From assembly GCF_963678635.1 (NCBI RefSeq), contig NC_087069.1, positions 20,992,660 through 21,056,659 of the forward strand: a stretch of DNA of 64,000 nucleotides, written 5' to 3'. Origin of the DNA: Symsagittifera roscoffensis. Taxonomy: Eukaryota > Xenacoelomorpha > Acoela > Convolutidae. How positions within the stretch are numbered: the first letter of the stretch is position 1; every line of letters begins with the position of its first letter. Made by a program: the position numbers and the translations under genes. Positions 28,076 to 38,628 of this stretch are shown piece by piece. The notes beneath the pieces were generated by a model, which was not told the DNA's origin, did no database searches, and saw nothing but the letters and a program-made list of their open reading frames with translations.

Positions 28076-28945
28076 TGTAACATTCGCCCGGAAGATACAT
28101 ATCGACGGAAAATAACGCTAGGTTCTAAGATGACTGGCCAACGTCTAAACAGAGCTCTACATACTTTTCACCGTCTCTTCCAAGCCAGTACTTTCGGTGG
28201 TCTTTCTAACTGCTTTCGGCTTCGGTCAAAACACTCATTTTAACTTAATTACATGCAAAAATAGTGAGCTCATGCCTGGGTCTCAGTATCCCCAGACCAC
28301 GAGGTCACTCCTAAAATCAGGGCTACTACTACTTATTGAATTATTATTGTTATTGTTTAGTAGATAAAAATCATCATCTCCATCGAAGATGGATCAACCC
28401 TTTCCCCCAACTCCTAGCTTCTCATCTTAGCAGAATGAATTCAGATGTTAATTAAATTCAATTCAGGACATAATAGGGAAGCTAAAAGTTTGTATAACAT
28501 GATAAAAATTCCAGTCCCGAGACCCCTCCGGATTCTCGAATCCGGAGTAATAAGACCCTTATCTTCCTTCCGGAAGGCTGTCTTCCACCCTTCACCGTCG
28601 TTCGCAACGGCCTTGCAACTATTGTAGCGACACAATAGTTGCAACTCGGAACGGTCTCTGCTACTTCTGCATTTTGTTGTTGTTTTCCAATCACAATTCT
28701 CGTCGTTATCGTTATCGCAACTAACTCAGAAACGCCAAAATGGTCGTTTCTGACGTTTCTCAGAAATATGACGTCATACTTCGAAAATTTAAAAATTTGA
28801 AACACCAGAATATTCTAGCCTTCACCGTTTGACTAATCGTCCTAATAACGTTGTTAATCTCTTAAAACCGTCAATTTGGAAGGTTCTCTGCTAAAAACTC
28901 GAAATTGCTGCGTCTGCATTTTGTCCATTCTGGTCGAATGTCACA
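28076..28945 (-). repeat. 5' LTR of copy 1 (870 bp)
   Basis: Matches 4335-5245 with about 25 substitutions by hand count. It lacks the TATA-containing block (29 bp replaced by 11 at about 28724) and a 22-bp block near 28210. CRE and GAA/TTC dyads are retained. Confidence 0.93.
28769..28816. promoter_or_regulatory. TGACGTCA and AGAATATTCT sites in the 5' LTR
   Basis: TGACGTCA at 28769-28776 and AGAATATTCT at 28807-28816, identical to the left LTR. Read on the minus strand they lie about 130-175 bp into the LTR, upstream of where the TATA block should be. Confidence 0.45.
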
Positions 28946-29854
28946 GAAACAGTATGGTATTGCATTGCTGGCAAAAAACAACAGAAAGCAGATCGGGCTG
29001 AGAATGGTGTTTAAATTTTTCTAAGATATGTGGACGACCTAGTTAGAACTGTCATGGGCGATCCTGGGCTAGTTCTCGAGGCTGCCAATAAGTTGCATCC
29101 AAACTTGCAGTTGACCATAGAAGAACTTGATAGTAACGGTAATTTGGCCTTTTTGGATTTAAATGTCAACGTGGACTCAGGAAAAAAAGTCACATGTGAG
29201 TGGTACCAGAAACCCACTGATACCGGCACCATTCTAAATTTCAGAGGTTGAGCACTTTTGAAGTACAAAAGAAACGTCATTGAAGGTACGGTTCGTAGGG
29301 TTTCAGAAGCACCTGAATATGGGGAAAAAATTGGAAACATTGGATTGAAAAACAATATCCGGGACAGGGAAATGTTTGAAACTCTTAACAAGATTATTGA
29401 GGGAAAGAAAAATTTAATGCAATATCGAGGCAATCCATCTCAACTGTTAGCTGCAAAGGTTCGGCAAATATCCGGGGCACAAATTTTTTTTACAGCAAGG
29501 AAATTGAAAACGTGCTTGCCTTCTCTCAAAACTTCCTTTATTCGTGAACTGAGATCCAAAGTGCTGTATAAGCTTGCATGTAGTGGATGTAACTCCACCT
29601 ATGTCGGCCAGACAGTCCGAAATTTAGGCACGAGGGTCGATGAACACCGCAAAGAGGACTCTTCATATGGGCAACACTTGTTAGAGTGTAATAAGGAGGT
29701 AGGCGGTACTGTCGAGCTGAAGTCAGAGATTAAAAAACAAACAGCCAACACTCAGAAGCAACTCACACTAGAGGCTTTGCGTATTTGGAGGGAGAGTCCG
29801 AGGATCAATACACGCGATGAATTCAGGAGCCGGGAATTAACATTAAAACTATAG
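28946..29854 (+). pseudogene. Penelope-like element, RT C-terminus and GIY-YIG endonuclease
   Basis: Directly after the LTR the frame reads ETVWYC (end of the PHD finger), then one TAA, then FLRYVDDLVRTVMGDP, the RT catalytic motif C, in the same frame. NLAFLDLNVNVD follows, then a frame change at about 29255 to a 198-residue frame. That contains the GIY-YIG nuclease: LYKLACSGCNSTYVGQTVRNLGTR (the diverged Tyr-Val-Gly pair and the catalytic Arg region) with EHRKEDSS and GQHLLECN downstream. RT plus GIY-YIG is the defining architecture of Penelope-like elements. Together with 2985-4334 it is one element split by copy 1. Confidence 0.88.
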
Positions 29855-30116
29855 TCCATGCATAACATAGCTAAAAGTTAAAAAACTGACTGTCAGAATC
29901 AAAAACATTCCTAAATTGAAATTTTATTACCATGAAAGAACAAAAAGCTAAAAAGCAATATCAGAAACTTACAGGAAAATGTTATTTTTGATTACGTAAT
30001 TTATAATGTATTTAAAGTTCTTTAAATTTGATTGGTAAAAAAGTTTTAAAGCAATTTTAGACATGCTTCTCATTTTTCAGATCTTTGATCGTTGTGTAAA
30101 CATTGTAAAAAATTTT

Positions 30117-30150
30117 TAATCCTGATGATGCACAAAATGTAGGAAAACGT
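30117..30150 (+). ncRNA. Degenerate hammerhead-ribozyme-like motif downstream of the PLE
   Basis: CTGATGA (30122-30128), then a 4-bp stem TGCA/TGTA (with one G-U) around loop CAAAA, then G-GAAAACG. This is the order CUGANGA, stem II, GAAA of a hammerhead. PLEs are known to carry such ribozymes. There is one extra G before GAAA, and I could not close stem III, so activity is doubtful. Confidence 0.35.
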
Positions 30151-30224
30151 TTGAATTAATATTTTAAATTTCTTAAAAAGTCATTAGTGTTTTGGGCTAT
30201 CGGCCAGAACGCGCAGAATAACTT

Positions 30225-30560
30225 CGTTACATTCACAAGGTCACTCCAAAATACAGGGCTTCTACTTAGTATCATATTACTATTGTTTTTGCTCATTAGA
30301 TAAAAGTCACTAACCCGTTCCCTCAACTCCTAGCTCCTCTTCATCTGAAAAAGACTTTTAATGTTAATTAATTCAATTCAGGACATATCCGGAAGCTATA
30401 AGTTGTTAAAATGCAGTTTCAGTTTCTTCACGAGACCCTTCCGGATTCTAGAATCAGGACGAAGAGCGGTTTTGTCGTCTTCTAGAAGGTTGCAAAATCC
30501 TGCCGATACCCCTCCGGCAACGATTGCACAGCTACAACCGATAAAATTTGGATAATCTCG
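30225..30560 (-). repeat. Partial, diverged LTR related to copy 1
   Basis: GTTACATTC at 30226 resembles the LTR tip, then bases from 30236 follow 4567-4900 of the left LTR (GGTCACTCC, CAGGGCT, ATTCAATTCAGGACAT, GAGACCCTTCCGGATT). About 220 bp near the tip are missing. It has two perfect TTCTAGAA sites (30446-30453, 30480-30487). Bases 30561-30831 may be its decayed remainder; I see nothing else there. Confidence 0.7.
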
Positions 30561-30928
30561 ATCGTAATTTCAATGCAGTTCTCACGTTTTTTCTTCACTA
30601 TCGAGAGTCAATGGTGCTATTTTCTAGCAAAAATCGGTCTGGTCTGATTTTCGCGGCTTTGAGTGTTCGCGAAATTTCAAGTTCGTGACATGTCTTTTTT
30701 GCAATAGTTGCCTACTTAAATCACAAATCAGGCTAAGAAAAATAAGCCCTATAACCATTGGCTCAAGGGTCAATGACACTATCTCTTGTGTTCTTGTACC
30801 TCTTTCATACGGGGCCAATTCGATTCACTTGTGTGCCATTCCGCAGGATTGGCGCAGTCGCAACATTTGACGAGAACAAAACGGACGTTAATCACGTTAA
30901 GGACGAATTTGTGATGAAAGTAAGTGTC

Positions 30929-30943
30929 AGAATGTTCTGGAAT
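30929..30943 (+). promoter_or_regulatory. Three-unit heat-shock-type element in the copy-2 LTR
   Basis: AGAATGTTCTGGAAT is a perfect nGAAn-nTTCn-nGAAn trimer, the heat-shock-factor consensus. It sits about 80 bp upstream of the TATA-like ATAAAA at 31021. The 3' LTR has lost it (ATTAATCTAGATT). Function is inference. Confidence 0.45.
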
Positions 30944-31020
30944 TTTTAAGTTTTAAATTTTCGATTGTCAACTGATTATTTCACGGAAACGTAGAAAACG
31001 ATCATTTGATCTGAAAAGGG

Positions 31021-31026
31021 ATAAAA
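31021..31026 (+). promoter_or_regulatory. Candidate TATA box of copy 2
   Basis: ATAAAA within GGGATAAAAACACAACGAG, matching the copy-1 LTR block at 5009-5023 in sequence and relative position. Confidence 0.4.
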
Positions 31027-31703
31027 ACACAACGAGCGAGAACGTCGAACAAACAAGTCGAGAAAAGCAAGAGAAAACGAAGTCTCTTATTGTGATTCGC
31101 ACGATAAGCTCTCGAGCTGAAGCAGATTAGAAGAAAGGAGGCTTTAGTGGGACAGCCGGAGTGGATCCGTACCCTCCCGTGCCACGAGATTGAGGATAAG
31201 AGTGTTATCTCAGGAGGAGAACAGAATTGGAGGTCCGGAGCCCGGAGACTCAGTAGACTGTATTATCATTTTTTTTGCTGCTGTGATGCCCTTAAAATCT
31301 GTATTAATTACGATTTTATATAGTATTTTGGAGCATGAGTAGCTAGAAAGAGGAAAGGTCAATCCATCTCCAATAGATTTACTATATAACTGTCACTAAA
31401 AACATAGTAAATAATTGTTTTAAGCCGTGTTTTTACAAGTATTCACGTAGTCTAGGGATCTGAGACCCAGCTATGTGGATATTTTTGCATGTAAACGAAA
31501 GCTGATGAAAATTCGTTTGACTGATGGCCTCAAATGGTAACTTCTTACTTAGCCCTAAGCAGATCAGAAAATGAACTGGCTAGGTCTGAACGGTGAAACA
31601 CGAGTAGAATTAAGGTAACTGACGCCTGCCAGTTGTCAAAAGATGCTTTTTCTATGCTCCGTCATTGTGTAGTCTTTGGGCAAATGTTACATAGACGCTT
31701 TTA

Positions 31704-31720
31704 TGGCGCTCCAGGGTGGG
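31704..31720 (+). promoter_or_regulatory. Candidate primer-binding site of copy 2
   Basis: TGGCGCTCCAGGGTGGG, 12 nt after the LTR end, equivalent to the copy-1 site. Confidence 0.55.
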
Positions 31721-34657
31721 CTCGTTAGAGGCAAAAGACCAGCATGATTAGCAAACGTTTCAGCGACGAACCATCTGCTCCGGGCATAAATCCGAGCTGG
31801 AGGCCTTTTTGTCCTAGTTTGTATTGGGTAGAAGGTACCGACCCTCCGCCTGTACTATTTAGCTTTCTAACTTAGTTAAGACCAAAAATTCTGGGGGCCG
31901 GAGGGTTAGGTGGGAGGTCATGAGCCCGTTTATCACAAGTCCCTTGCACCAAAAGCAATTAAAGAGAAATCTTGAAACCAAAAAAAAACAGCGTATAACC
32001 AAGAAAAAGCCAAAAATGAATATACTTCAAAACAAAAAAGTACAAAAACCGTAAAAACCCAAAAAAGACCAAAAACAGTAAAAAACATAAAATGACAGTT
32101 TATGTATTATTTCCGGACAACATGTGATCTGACTTTCCTATTTTTTGATGTTTCAGATTGATTTATATCAATTTTGATCAAAAGATTGAGTGTTTTGTTG
32201 GTGGATTAGGTTACCTCCCTTGAGTGTTGTTTGAGTATTTAAGCACGTTAATGATAGTTTTGCTGGTCAGTGGAGGGTAGAGTGGCAAGCTGACAGACGT
32301 GTTCCAGACTCAACAAGAAGCATCAGGGACAACATCCATAACGACTGATGGGCATCGTTTACACAATTTTAGTGTCGTTCGGGTACTATTTCACTAAAAC
32401 TTAAGTGGTGGGGGGCACAATTCGCGCGGTCCGATTGCACCCTCCATCGATTTTGAATTTCCAAGTTAAGGGTTTAGTTTGGGTATTTTGGTGCAAAAAA
32501 GGATATAGAATCATTGATTAACGACTATTAATAGGTTATCATCCATATTAATTATTTATTTTCTCCCATTTAGAACCGAGAAACAGCCCAATTTTGTCGA
32601 AAAATACTGATTTTCGACCAAACTGTTAACCCCAGAAATTTTGGATATCCGAGTTTTTTTCGGACAGCACGAAGCTTCTGCGCAGTGAGCTTCAATGAAA
32701 TCAGAGCCTACAACTAAAAAAAACGCGCGGAATAACACTTAGTAGAAGTTGGCGAAAAAAAGTTTTTTTCCGATCAAAATTTTTGCAGTTTTCCTAATTT
32801 CTTCAATATAATTTGAGGATCGAGTTTTCAAATTTTTAAAGTTAGAGATAAAAATTTTCGCGTTGGGAGCCTGCTAGCATAACTTGCTAGATTGCTAGGG
32901 CGATTTTTGAGTAACCCTCCGAATAGCCCCATGGATAGAACTAGAGACTTAAAGATCAGAAAAGGAAGGAATCGAAGGATCCAAGTTTGATAGTTTTTGA
33001 TCAAATTTTTGTTTCCAAACTAATTTTGGTCCAGTTTCTTGCCTTACTCCAGTGCTGTAAAGGGCTACTACGCTCGTTTCAAGTATTTTAAAGCACTTTC
33101 AGCAAGAGTTGCGGAAAAAGTCTCTGAGAACCTATATAGGTAGTGAAAAAAGGCCCATTTAGCACACGCGTTTTTGTTGATTTCTCAAACACTCACGAAC
33201 CAATTGAAAAAAATTTGGTACCATAAGTCGACATTTTTGACCATTTTTCTCGAACCGCAACCGTCTTTAGGTCGATATAGAGTATTTTTTAGAATTTGTT
33301 ATTTCGGAGGGTCCAATTTTAGGAAACCCTCCGAACGGATTTTTTTCTTATAAAACCACGTTTTTATCCTACTGGATAGGTTGACCGGGTCAACCCACTT
33401 TATTTCAAGCAAGCCAGACTGCAATCGGAGGCCTTACAAAGGTGACGACACTTGTTATCGTGATTTTTGTGGAACCCACGGAAGCAAACCCTCCGGAGTC
33501 AGTTACGCCACTTAACAACCCTCCTTAGTAGAAATTTTTCACGGAACCATCCGAGTTAGTTTAAATAACCCCCCAGATTAAATTTAGCCTATTTAGAGTC
33601 ATTTTAACACTAGCTGGAGACCCCTTTGAGGCGAGACTTGAACAATTTGGTAAGTTGAGGGAACCCTCCGAAGTAACCCTCCGGAGTGTATTAAGACTCT
33701 TATTGACCCTCCTTAGTGAATTTAGGGGGACCCTCCGAAGTAACTTAGGCGTTCCCTTCAAGGTAACCCTTCGAATAAAGCTAAGAGTCTGAACAATCCT
33801 CCGAAGTAACCCTCCGAAGTGACTTAAGCCCCTTAACAACCCTCCTTGGTGAAAATTTGGAGGGACTCTCCGGGACAACTTAAGCATCTTACATATCCCT
33901 TTAAGATCTAAATAGAAGGTCGACGACTAACGAGGCGTTTATATTAGGAATAAAGGAGCTCAGTTGACCCAGAGAATTGCGATCAACTTTGGATTCTGAA
34001 TCAGGTTCATCAGAAGTAACCGAACAAATTTTTTCGATAGTGATTTTGGTTGTCTGGTTGCCTTGAACTACTCAATAGGACAGCTCGGACAATTGCAGGA
34101 TAAATAAAGGAAGACCTCTGTGAGTGTATTAAGCAAGACACACTCACTTGAGAAGACAGTGTCCATTTGGAGTGTTCCATTTGAGGGAAGCCTTTTTCTT
34201 TAGGATTAAATTTTATTTGTTTGCTGTTGAAACCATCGCTGCTACTTTATAAAGGTTTGCTTGATTTTAAATGAGGCAGTAATTTCAGACATCTGTGGCG
34301 GTGAAGTGATACTGAAGCGAGAGATCGCTGTCACCTATAGGGTGTGTTGTTATTTTGTTCTCAGTTGTTTTTTGTGTGTTAGTTATAATATCTTGTGAGT
34401 TTTTGTGATACTATTATACTAAGTATTTGTGTGGAGTCAGTAGTAACTCAACACTGGGCAGACCCTGTGTTGAATTTTAGCTGAGTCACTGATAGCATCT
34501 CTAAGAAAACTTTAGATATTGAATTAATTGAACAAGCAGGCTTAAGCAATTTTGTTTTTGGGTTTTGTGCATTGTCGTACATTTTTTGGATATATATATG
34601 GACTTCGCTTATCACAAAACATGCAGCAGAGAGACTCATTAGGAGAAACGACTAAGA
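31721..34657 (+). other. 5' leader of copy 2
   Basis: About 2.9 kb without a supportable gene. 31860-32130 aligns with the copy-1 leader. 33474-33900 holds CCCTCCG repeats. Several ATAT-rich stretches near 34380-34600. Confidence 0.5.
33474..33900 (+). repeat. Irregular CCCTCCGAAG repeats in the copy-2 leader
   Basis: At least ten AACCCTCCG-type motifs (for example around 33483, 33660, 33672, 33730, 33800, 33812) separated by 12-45 bp. Position in the element matches the copy-1 minisatellite, but the C-rich strand is the sense strand here and the antisense strand in copy 1. Confidence 0.6.
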
Positions 34658-35816
34658 TTGTTGAGCACGGGAAGCACGCGGAGGTTTAAATGGCGGCGTA
34701 GCCAATCTTCGTTTAGCAACATCTCCGACGTTTTTGCTTGTGAAGCAACGATTGAAGGTCAGAGCGATCTTTCAGTAAGCGGAAATCAACTAAGAAGTGA
34801 GAAGAATCTAGCTTCGAGAAGGGGGAAAAATTCTAATCTGTCCCCACCACCACCATCAGGAGAAACCGCAAGAGTTCGGTGACGACTTGGAACGGGAAGG
34901 GGTAGAGAAACCACGGAGAATCTCGGATCATTCCGAAGCTGATGCAAGAGAGGAACTGTTGTTCAAAGGCACGTCCAAATCGGAGACCAAAAGCAATAAT
35001 CGGAGAAAGGAATAATCCTCTATAGTCAAGCAGGGCAAGAAAGCGATGATGTCGAGCATAAGTCCCAGGGAAGAGCAACCAAGTTCAAAAGCAAGGAAGA
35101 GTTTCAAGACGAGGTACGATGAACGCATGGCATCTTTCTAAACAGATGGATTGCCTTCCGTCTTTGACCATCCGGGACTGATACATTCCGACACGCACTT
35201 CACACCTAGCCCGAGACAGGAGAAGGGGAAGAAAGCGATGTCCAAATCGCCATCAAGACCGATGTCAGATGGGGATGACGATGGGAACATCCTCGACATT
35301 CGACAGGCTGATGATGTCGGTGGGCACACAGGAAGGTGGTGCATCATCGAGCACCAGGCTGCAACCATAAATGAAGTCATTGTCTCTACGTCTTACCCCA
35401 GTGTTGGGAACGGCCAGTGACGTGAGTGGCATTTTTGCCATTGTAATGACAAGCCTTGAAGAACTGCGATAGGACATGACGAAACGGATCGACCGAGTGG
35501 AAGGAAGGGCCCAATAGGGCCATGAAGGATTAAGAGACCAACTGGCAGACGCGAAGCTACAAGCCAGAAGTGAACAGGCTCAATTGATTCGAAACACCGA
35601 TCAGTCCCTTGCGGAGACTTTAGCTCTAGTAACCAAGGAGTCAGCAGAAAGAAACAGTAGGATGACAAGAGAGATCGACCGATTATTGAACGATCATGGC
35701 AACACCTATGCTCACACGATTACTATCTTCAAGAACAGATTAGATGCCAAGGCTGGCCTGATGATGCGCAAGCTTGATGAGATCTTGAGAGGCAGCAACA
35801 GAGAGAATCCTTGAGG
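34658..35816 (+). pseudogene. Copy 2 N-terminal Gag-associated protein (decayed)
   Basis: Homologue of 24848-23520, recognisable mainly by its C-terminal coiled coil (SRMTREIDRLL, MMRKLDEILRGS) in the frame 35584-35814, which parallels LSRMTREAEQ and RLDGLLGS in copy 1. The N-terminal two thirds is in several frames with stops. The tandem duplication begins at its 3' end. Confidence 0.55.
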
Positions 35817-36069
35817 TCCAATGGAGGACTCGCGTCAGGTGACTGACGGATCTGGAACCTATCTCCACATGGAGGCTCCACCAAGATCAAGAACGAGTTT
35901 TGAGCCTAACCATAGGTAGAGACTTAGGATAGCCCCGTCGAGAGCAGCCCCGTCGAGGGCAGGTTGGATAAATCCAGTCATGCCAGAAGCGGATGCCACA
36001 TCGGGCGCACGCTTCACCACGAGGCCGCAGGTTAGATCAGTACCAAATTTGACAAACATCTCTCATGAA

Positions 36070-37608
36070 ACTACGATGTATGCTTCAACGTTTGAGCCAT
36101 TAAACAGATCTCTTGAGACGTGTATTACTAAATTCTTGAAGTCTACTGAGAGATGAGAGAGGTCACGATGGAAACTCAAGAAACCGAAGTCGTACAAGGA
36201 CGAGTCAGATGGTTGTGTTGATACCTGGATAGAGGTGATAAAAATGCATTTTGAGGAAGAGAACCTCTCCAAGAAACAGGACTGTAGCAAACTGACGAGT
36301 AAATTAGAGGGCACGGCCCTGAGCTGTATGATGGCGAAAAAGGACAAATGAAGGAGACATTGCTCGCAAAATTTTCGACATCTTTATGAATCATTTCGGC
36401 TCTGGTGTACAGGGACATCAAGCCATGGTGAAGTTTGAGAGGAAGCATCAAAGAGATAATGAGTCAATCGACAAGTTTTTGGACGACCTCGAGTTGCTTA
36501 GAAGGAGAGGCAATCCCGACGAGAGGATCTCGGAACGGAAATTGGCCATAACCTCGAAGTTCATGCATGGAGTGAAGATTGATGAATTGAAAACCATGCT
36601 GGCCAAACACTTTGCCTTGTCAGCGGTCTCCGTGCCCACCGCCGACGATCTGCGTATGAAATCAGGCGATTATCTGCTCATAAAACCAAGGGCTCAAAAT
36701 CGTTACAAAAATTACGGCAACTACAGCGGAATGAACACCGGCACAAGTTCTGGTTGGTATAAACCTCGTGAAGACATGGACAAAAGGAGGTCATGCGCTA
36801 ATTGTGGTTCGCTGGAGCATCACGTGTCAGCCTGCTCCACTTATAAACAAAACATTAATTTGATTGGTTACTTTCTTGACGATGTTGACGCAACCGACGA
36901 GGACTCCGAAAAATATGTGAAGGTACTCATAATGAAGTATGAACCGAGGTGCTTCTTTTGCAATCTGAAAGGACAATTCAAATCAGCCGGCATTGAGTAA
37001 TGGGATGCAGTGGCAGACGCAAAGCATCTCCGCCATGAAGAGGCGGTATCAAAAGTCGAGGCTAGTCGAGCACGCCTAATGAACGAAGCTGAGTCGCGGA
37101 AAGAAGAAGTGACACGAAGCACATTCTCGACTGAAAAATTCAAGACCTTGCCTGATGACGCAATTGCCTCAATCTTGGGGGCTGATTCAGCTAGTGCGCT
37201 AAAAATAGATTATGGCCTAGCGGCTCGGACCGCACTACAGTTTGTTGAGCAAGACTGGGCCACGAAAGAAGTTGAACAGTGGGTGAGGTTTGAACTAGAA
37301 AACACAGAGCTGCGCCAGAAGCTTCATATCCTAGTGAAGGCAGCGAAAGAAGAGGACAACCAGAAACCCAAGAAACGAGGTCTGAAGTTGAATGTCATCT
37401 CAGGGAAGATCGTCGTCATGACAAAAGGAGGGATAAAAATAATGCCAATAATATCGGTCGCAGGGCATCAGGTAGAAAAGAACCTGAGCGAGCCATCGGA
37501 GATCACGCTGGTATACCCGGACATCTATGCTGACTACTTGAGAGAAAAAGAACCGAATTTGCATTCCAGGGCCGTGAGAGCGTTAATACGACGGGTGGTC
37601 CGAGATTA
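36070..37608 (+). pseudogene. Copy 2 Gag, unit A
   Basis: Pieces match copy 1 Gag: FEPLNRSLETC near 36080, DESDGCVDTWIEVIKMHFEEENLS (36200-36270), the core GHQAMVKFERKHQRDNE and FLDDLELLRRRG, and CANCGSLEHHVSAC (intact CCHC). The second knuckle is CFFCNLKGQFKSAG, with His and the last Cys lost. A TAA at about 36998 separates the C-terminal linker (37010-37608), which runs in frame through LKLNVISGK into ISVAGHQVEKNLSEP of the protease leader, showing Gag and protease were joined. Confidence 0.82.
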
Positions 37609-37611
37609 ATG

Positions 37612-38628
37612 AGAGTGGATGGACCTTATATGGAAGTCTATGGCCCATATCCGATCCTGATGAACGTGGACGGCGAAAGGCGAAAGACGAAATATTCAGA
37701 CGAAAGCTCACGTGACCAATGCCAGTGACCAAGTAAGCCTACATCGGCCGAGAAGAACTTAACGTGAGACGAATTGAACACGATGCCATGCTCGAGCAGG
37801 ATGCGGTCCACATAGGCTGTGAAGCCGATCTGGCAGCACACGTATTGGACGTGCAGGCCAAACAACTCTCGGTGAAGGGACTGCTCAACACCGGAGCGAT
37901 GGTCAGTGTCATGCCCATAAGCACCTGGACTGACATGGGCTTCGAAAGGTCGGATCTGATTCCGACTGATATCAGACTGGCAGCGGTCAACCAGGGCGCA
38001 ATATACGTGGCTGGGAGGAATCCCATCATTTCGCTGCAGTTAGGAGGAAGGCATCTCTGGATGAGTTTTCTGGTCGTCGACAATCTTGAGGAGTCCGACC
38101 AGTTAATCCTTAGACGAGATTTCGTGCGCAACTTCGATGTCACGATCGACCTCAAGGACGGGTTAATACGGATCCAGGATCCAGAGAGGAAGTATGAAAA
38201 GAAACCCATTAACAAAATCCTGATTAACCAAAAAAAAGTGTCAACTTTCCTAGATCGGAAGGTTAGCTTAAAATCAAATCAAGCTGTAATAGCGACATTT
38301 AGGACGAGGAATTTGAATTAGCTTAGTAACAACAGACTGGTGTGTCTGGTCCCCAGACCCAAACAGTAAGAGCTCAGCTATTTTAGGAAGAAGCTTCTCA
38401 CTCACTCAGAGCGGACTGTGTGTGAGTGTGTTGTTGAAAACACATATAACAACTATGACGATACAACGAGGAAAGAAGCTTGGCTATGCATTTCCTCTAA
38501 ACACAGACTATCAGAGTTCGGAGAACTTTAAAAAATTTAAAGGAACGGAGTGTCCATTACATGCTAACCAAGATGTATACCGGAAAAAATCAATGAATCG
38601 AAGTCTTTTAAGAAAGTGTTTTCAATGA
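37612..38628 (+). pseudogene. Copy 2 protease, unit A, active-site Asp replaced
   Basis: Homologue of 21879-20710. The active-site block reads LLNTGAMVSVMP, with Asn for the catalytic Asp. The LILRRDFVRNFDV strand has Arg for Gly. A TAG at about 38321 and further breaks separate the end (QRGKKLGYAFPLNTDY, 38422-38628). It cannot encode an active protease. Confidence 0.82.

Larger units (their letters stand above)
4335..28945 (-). mobile_element. Giant Ty3/gypsy-type LTR retrotransposon, copy 1 (24.6 kb)
   Basis: The element is bounded by direct repeats 4335-5245 and 28076-28945, both TGTAACATTCG...CGAATGTCACA, inserted in a PLE. On the minus strand the order is LTR, primer site, leader, gag, protease, RT, RNase H, integrase, pol tail, a spacer, then a ~9-kb accessory cassette and LTR. 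Protease-RT-RNase H-integrase is the Ty3/gypsy order. The two LTRs differ at about 25 aligned positions (hand count, about 3%) plus indels of 18 and 22 bp. Typical gypsy elements are 5-10 kb, so this one is several times larger, through the leader, pol expansions and accessory genes. gag and pol are broken in many places; the accessory frames less so. Confidence 0.92.
30832..31691 (+). repeat. 5' LTR of copy 2
   Basis: TGTGCCATTC...AAATGTTACA, with the same tips as copy 1. Blocks shared with copy 1: AGAATGTTCTGG, ATAAAAACACAAC, GGGATCTGAGACCCAG and GCATGTAA, in the same order. Repeated at 53093-53947. Confidence 0.85.

Noticed and set aside
32556..32738. Small frames in the copy-2 leader
   Set aside because: Short, AT-biased and not conserved in copy 1.
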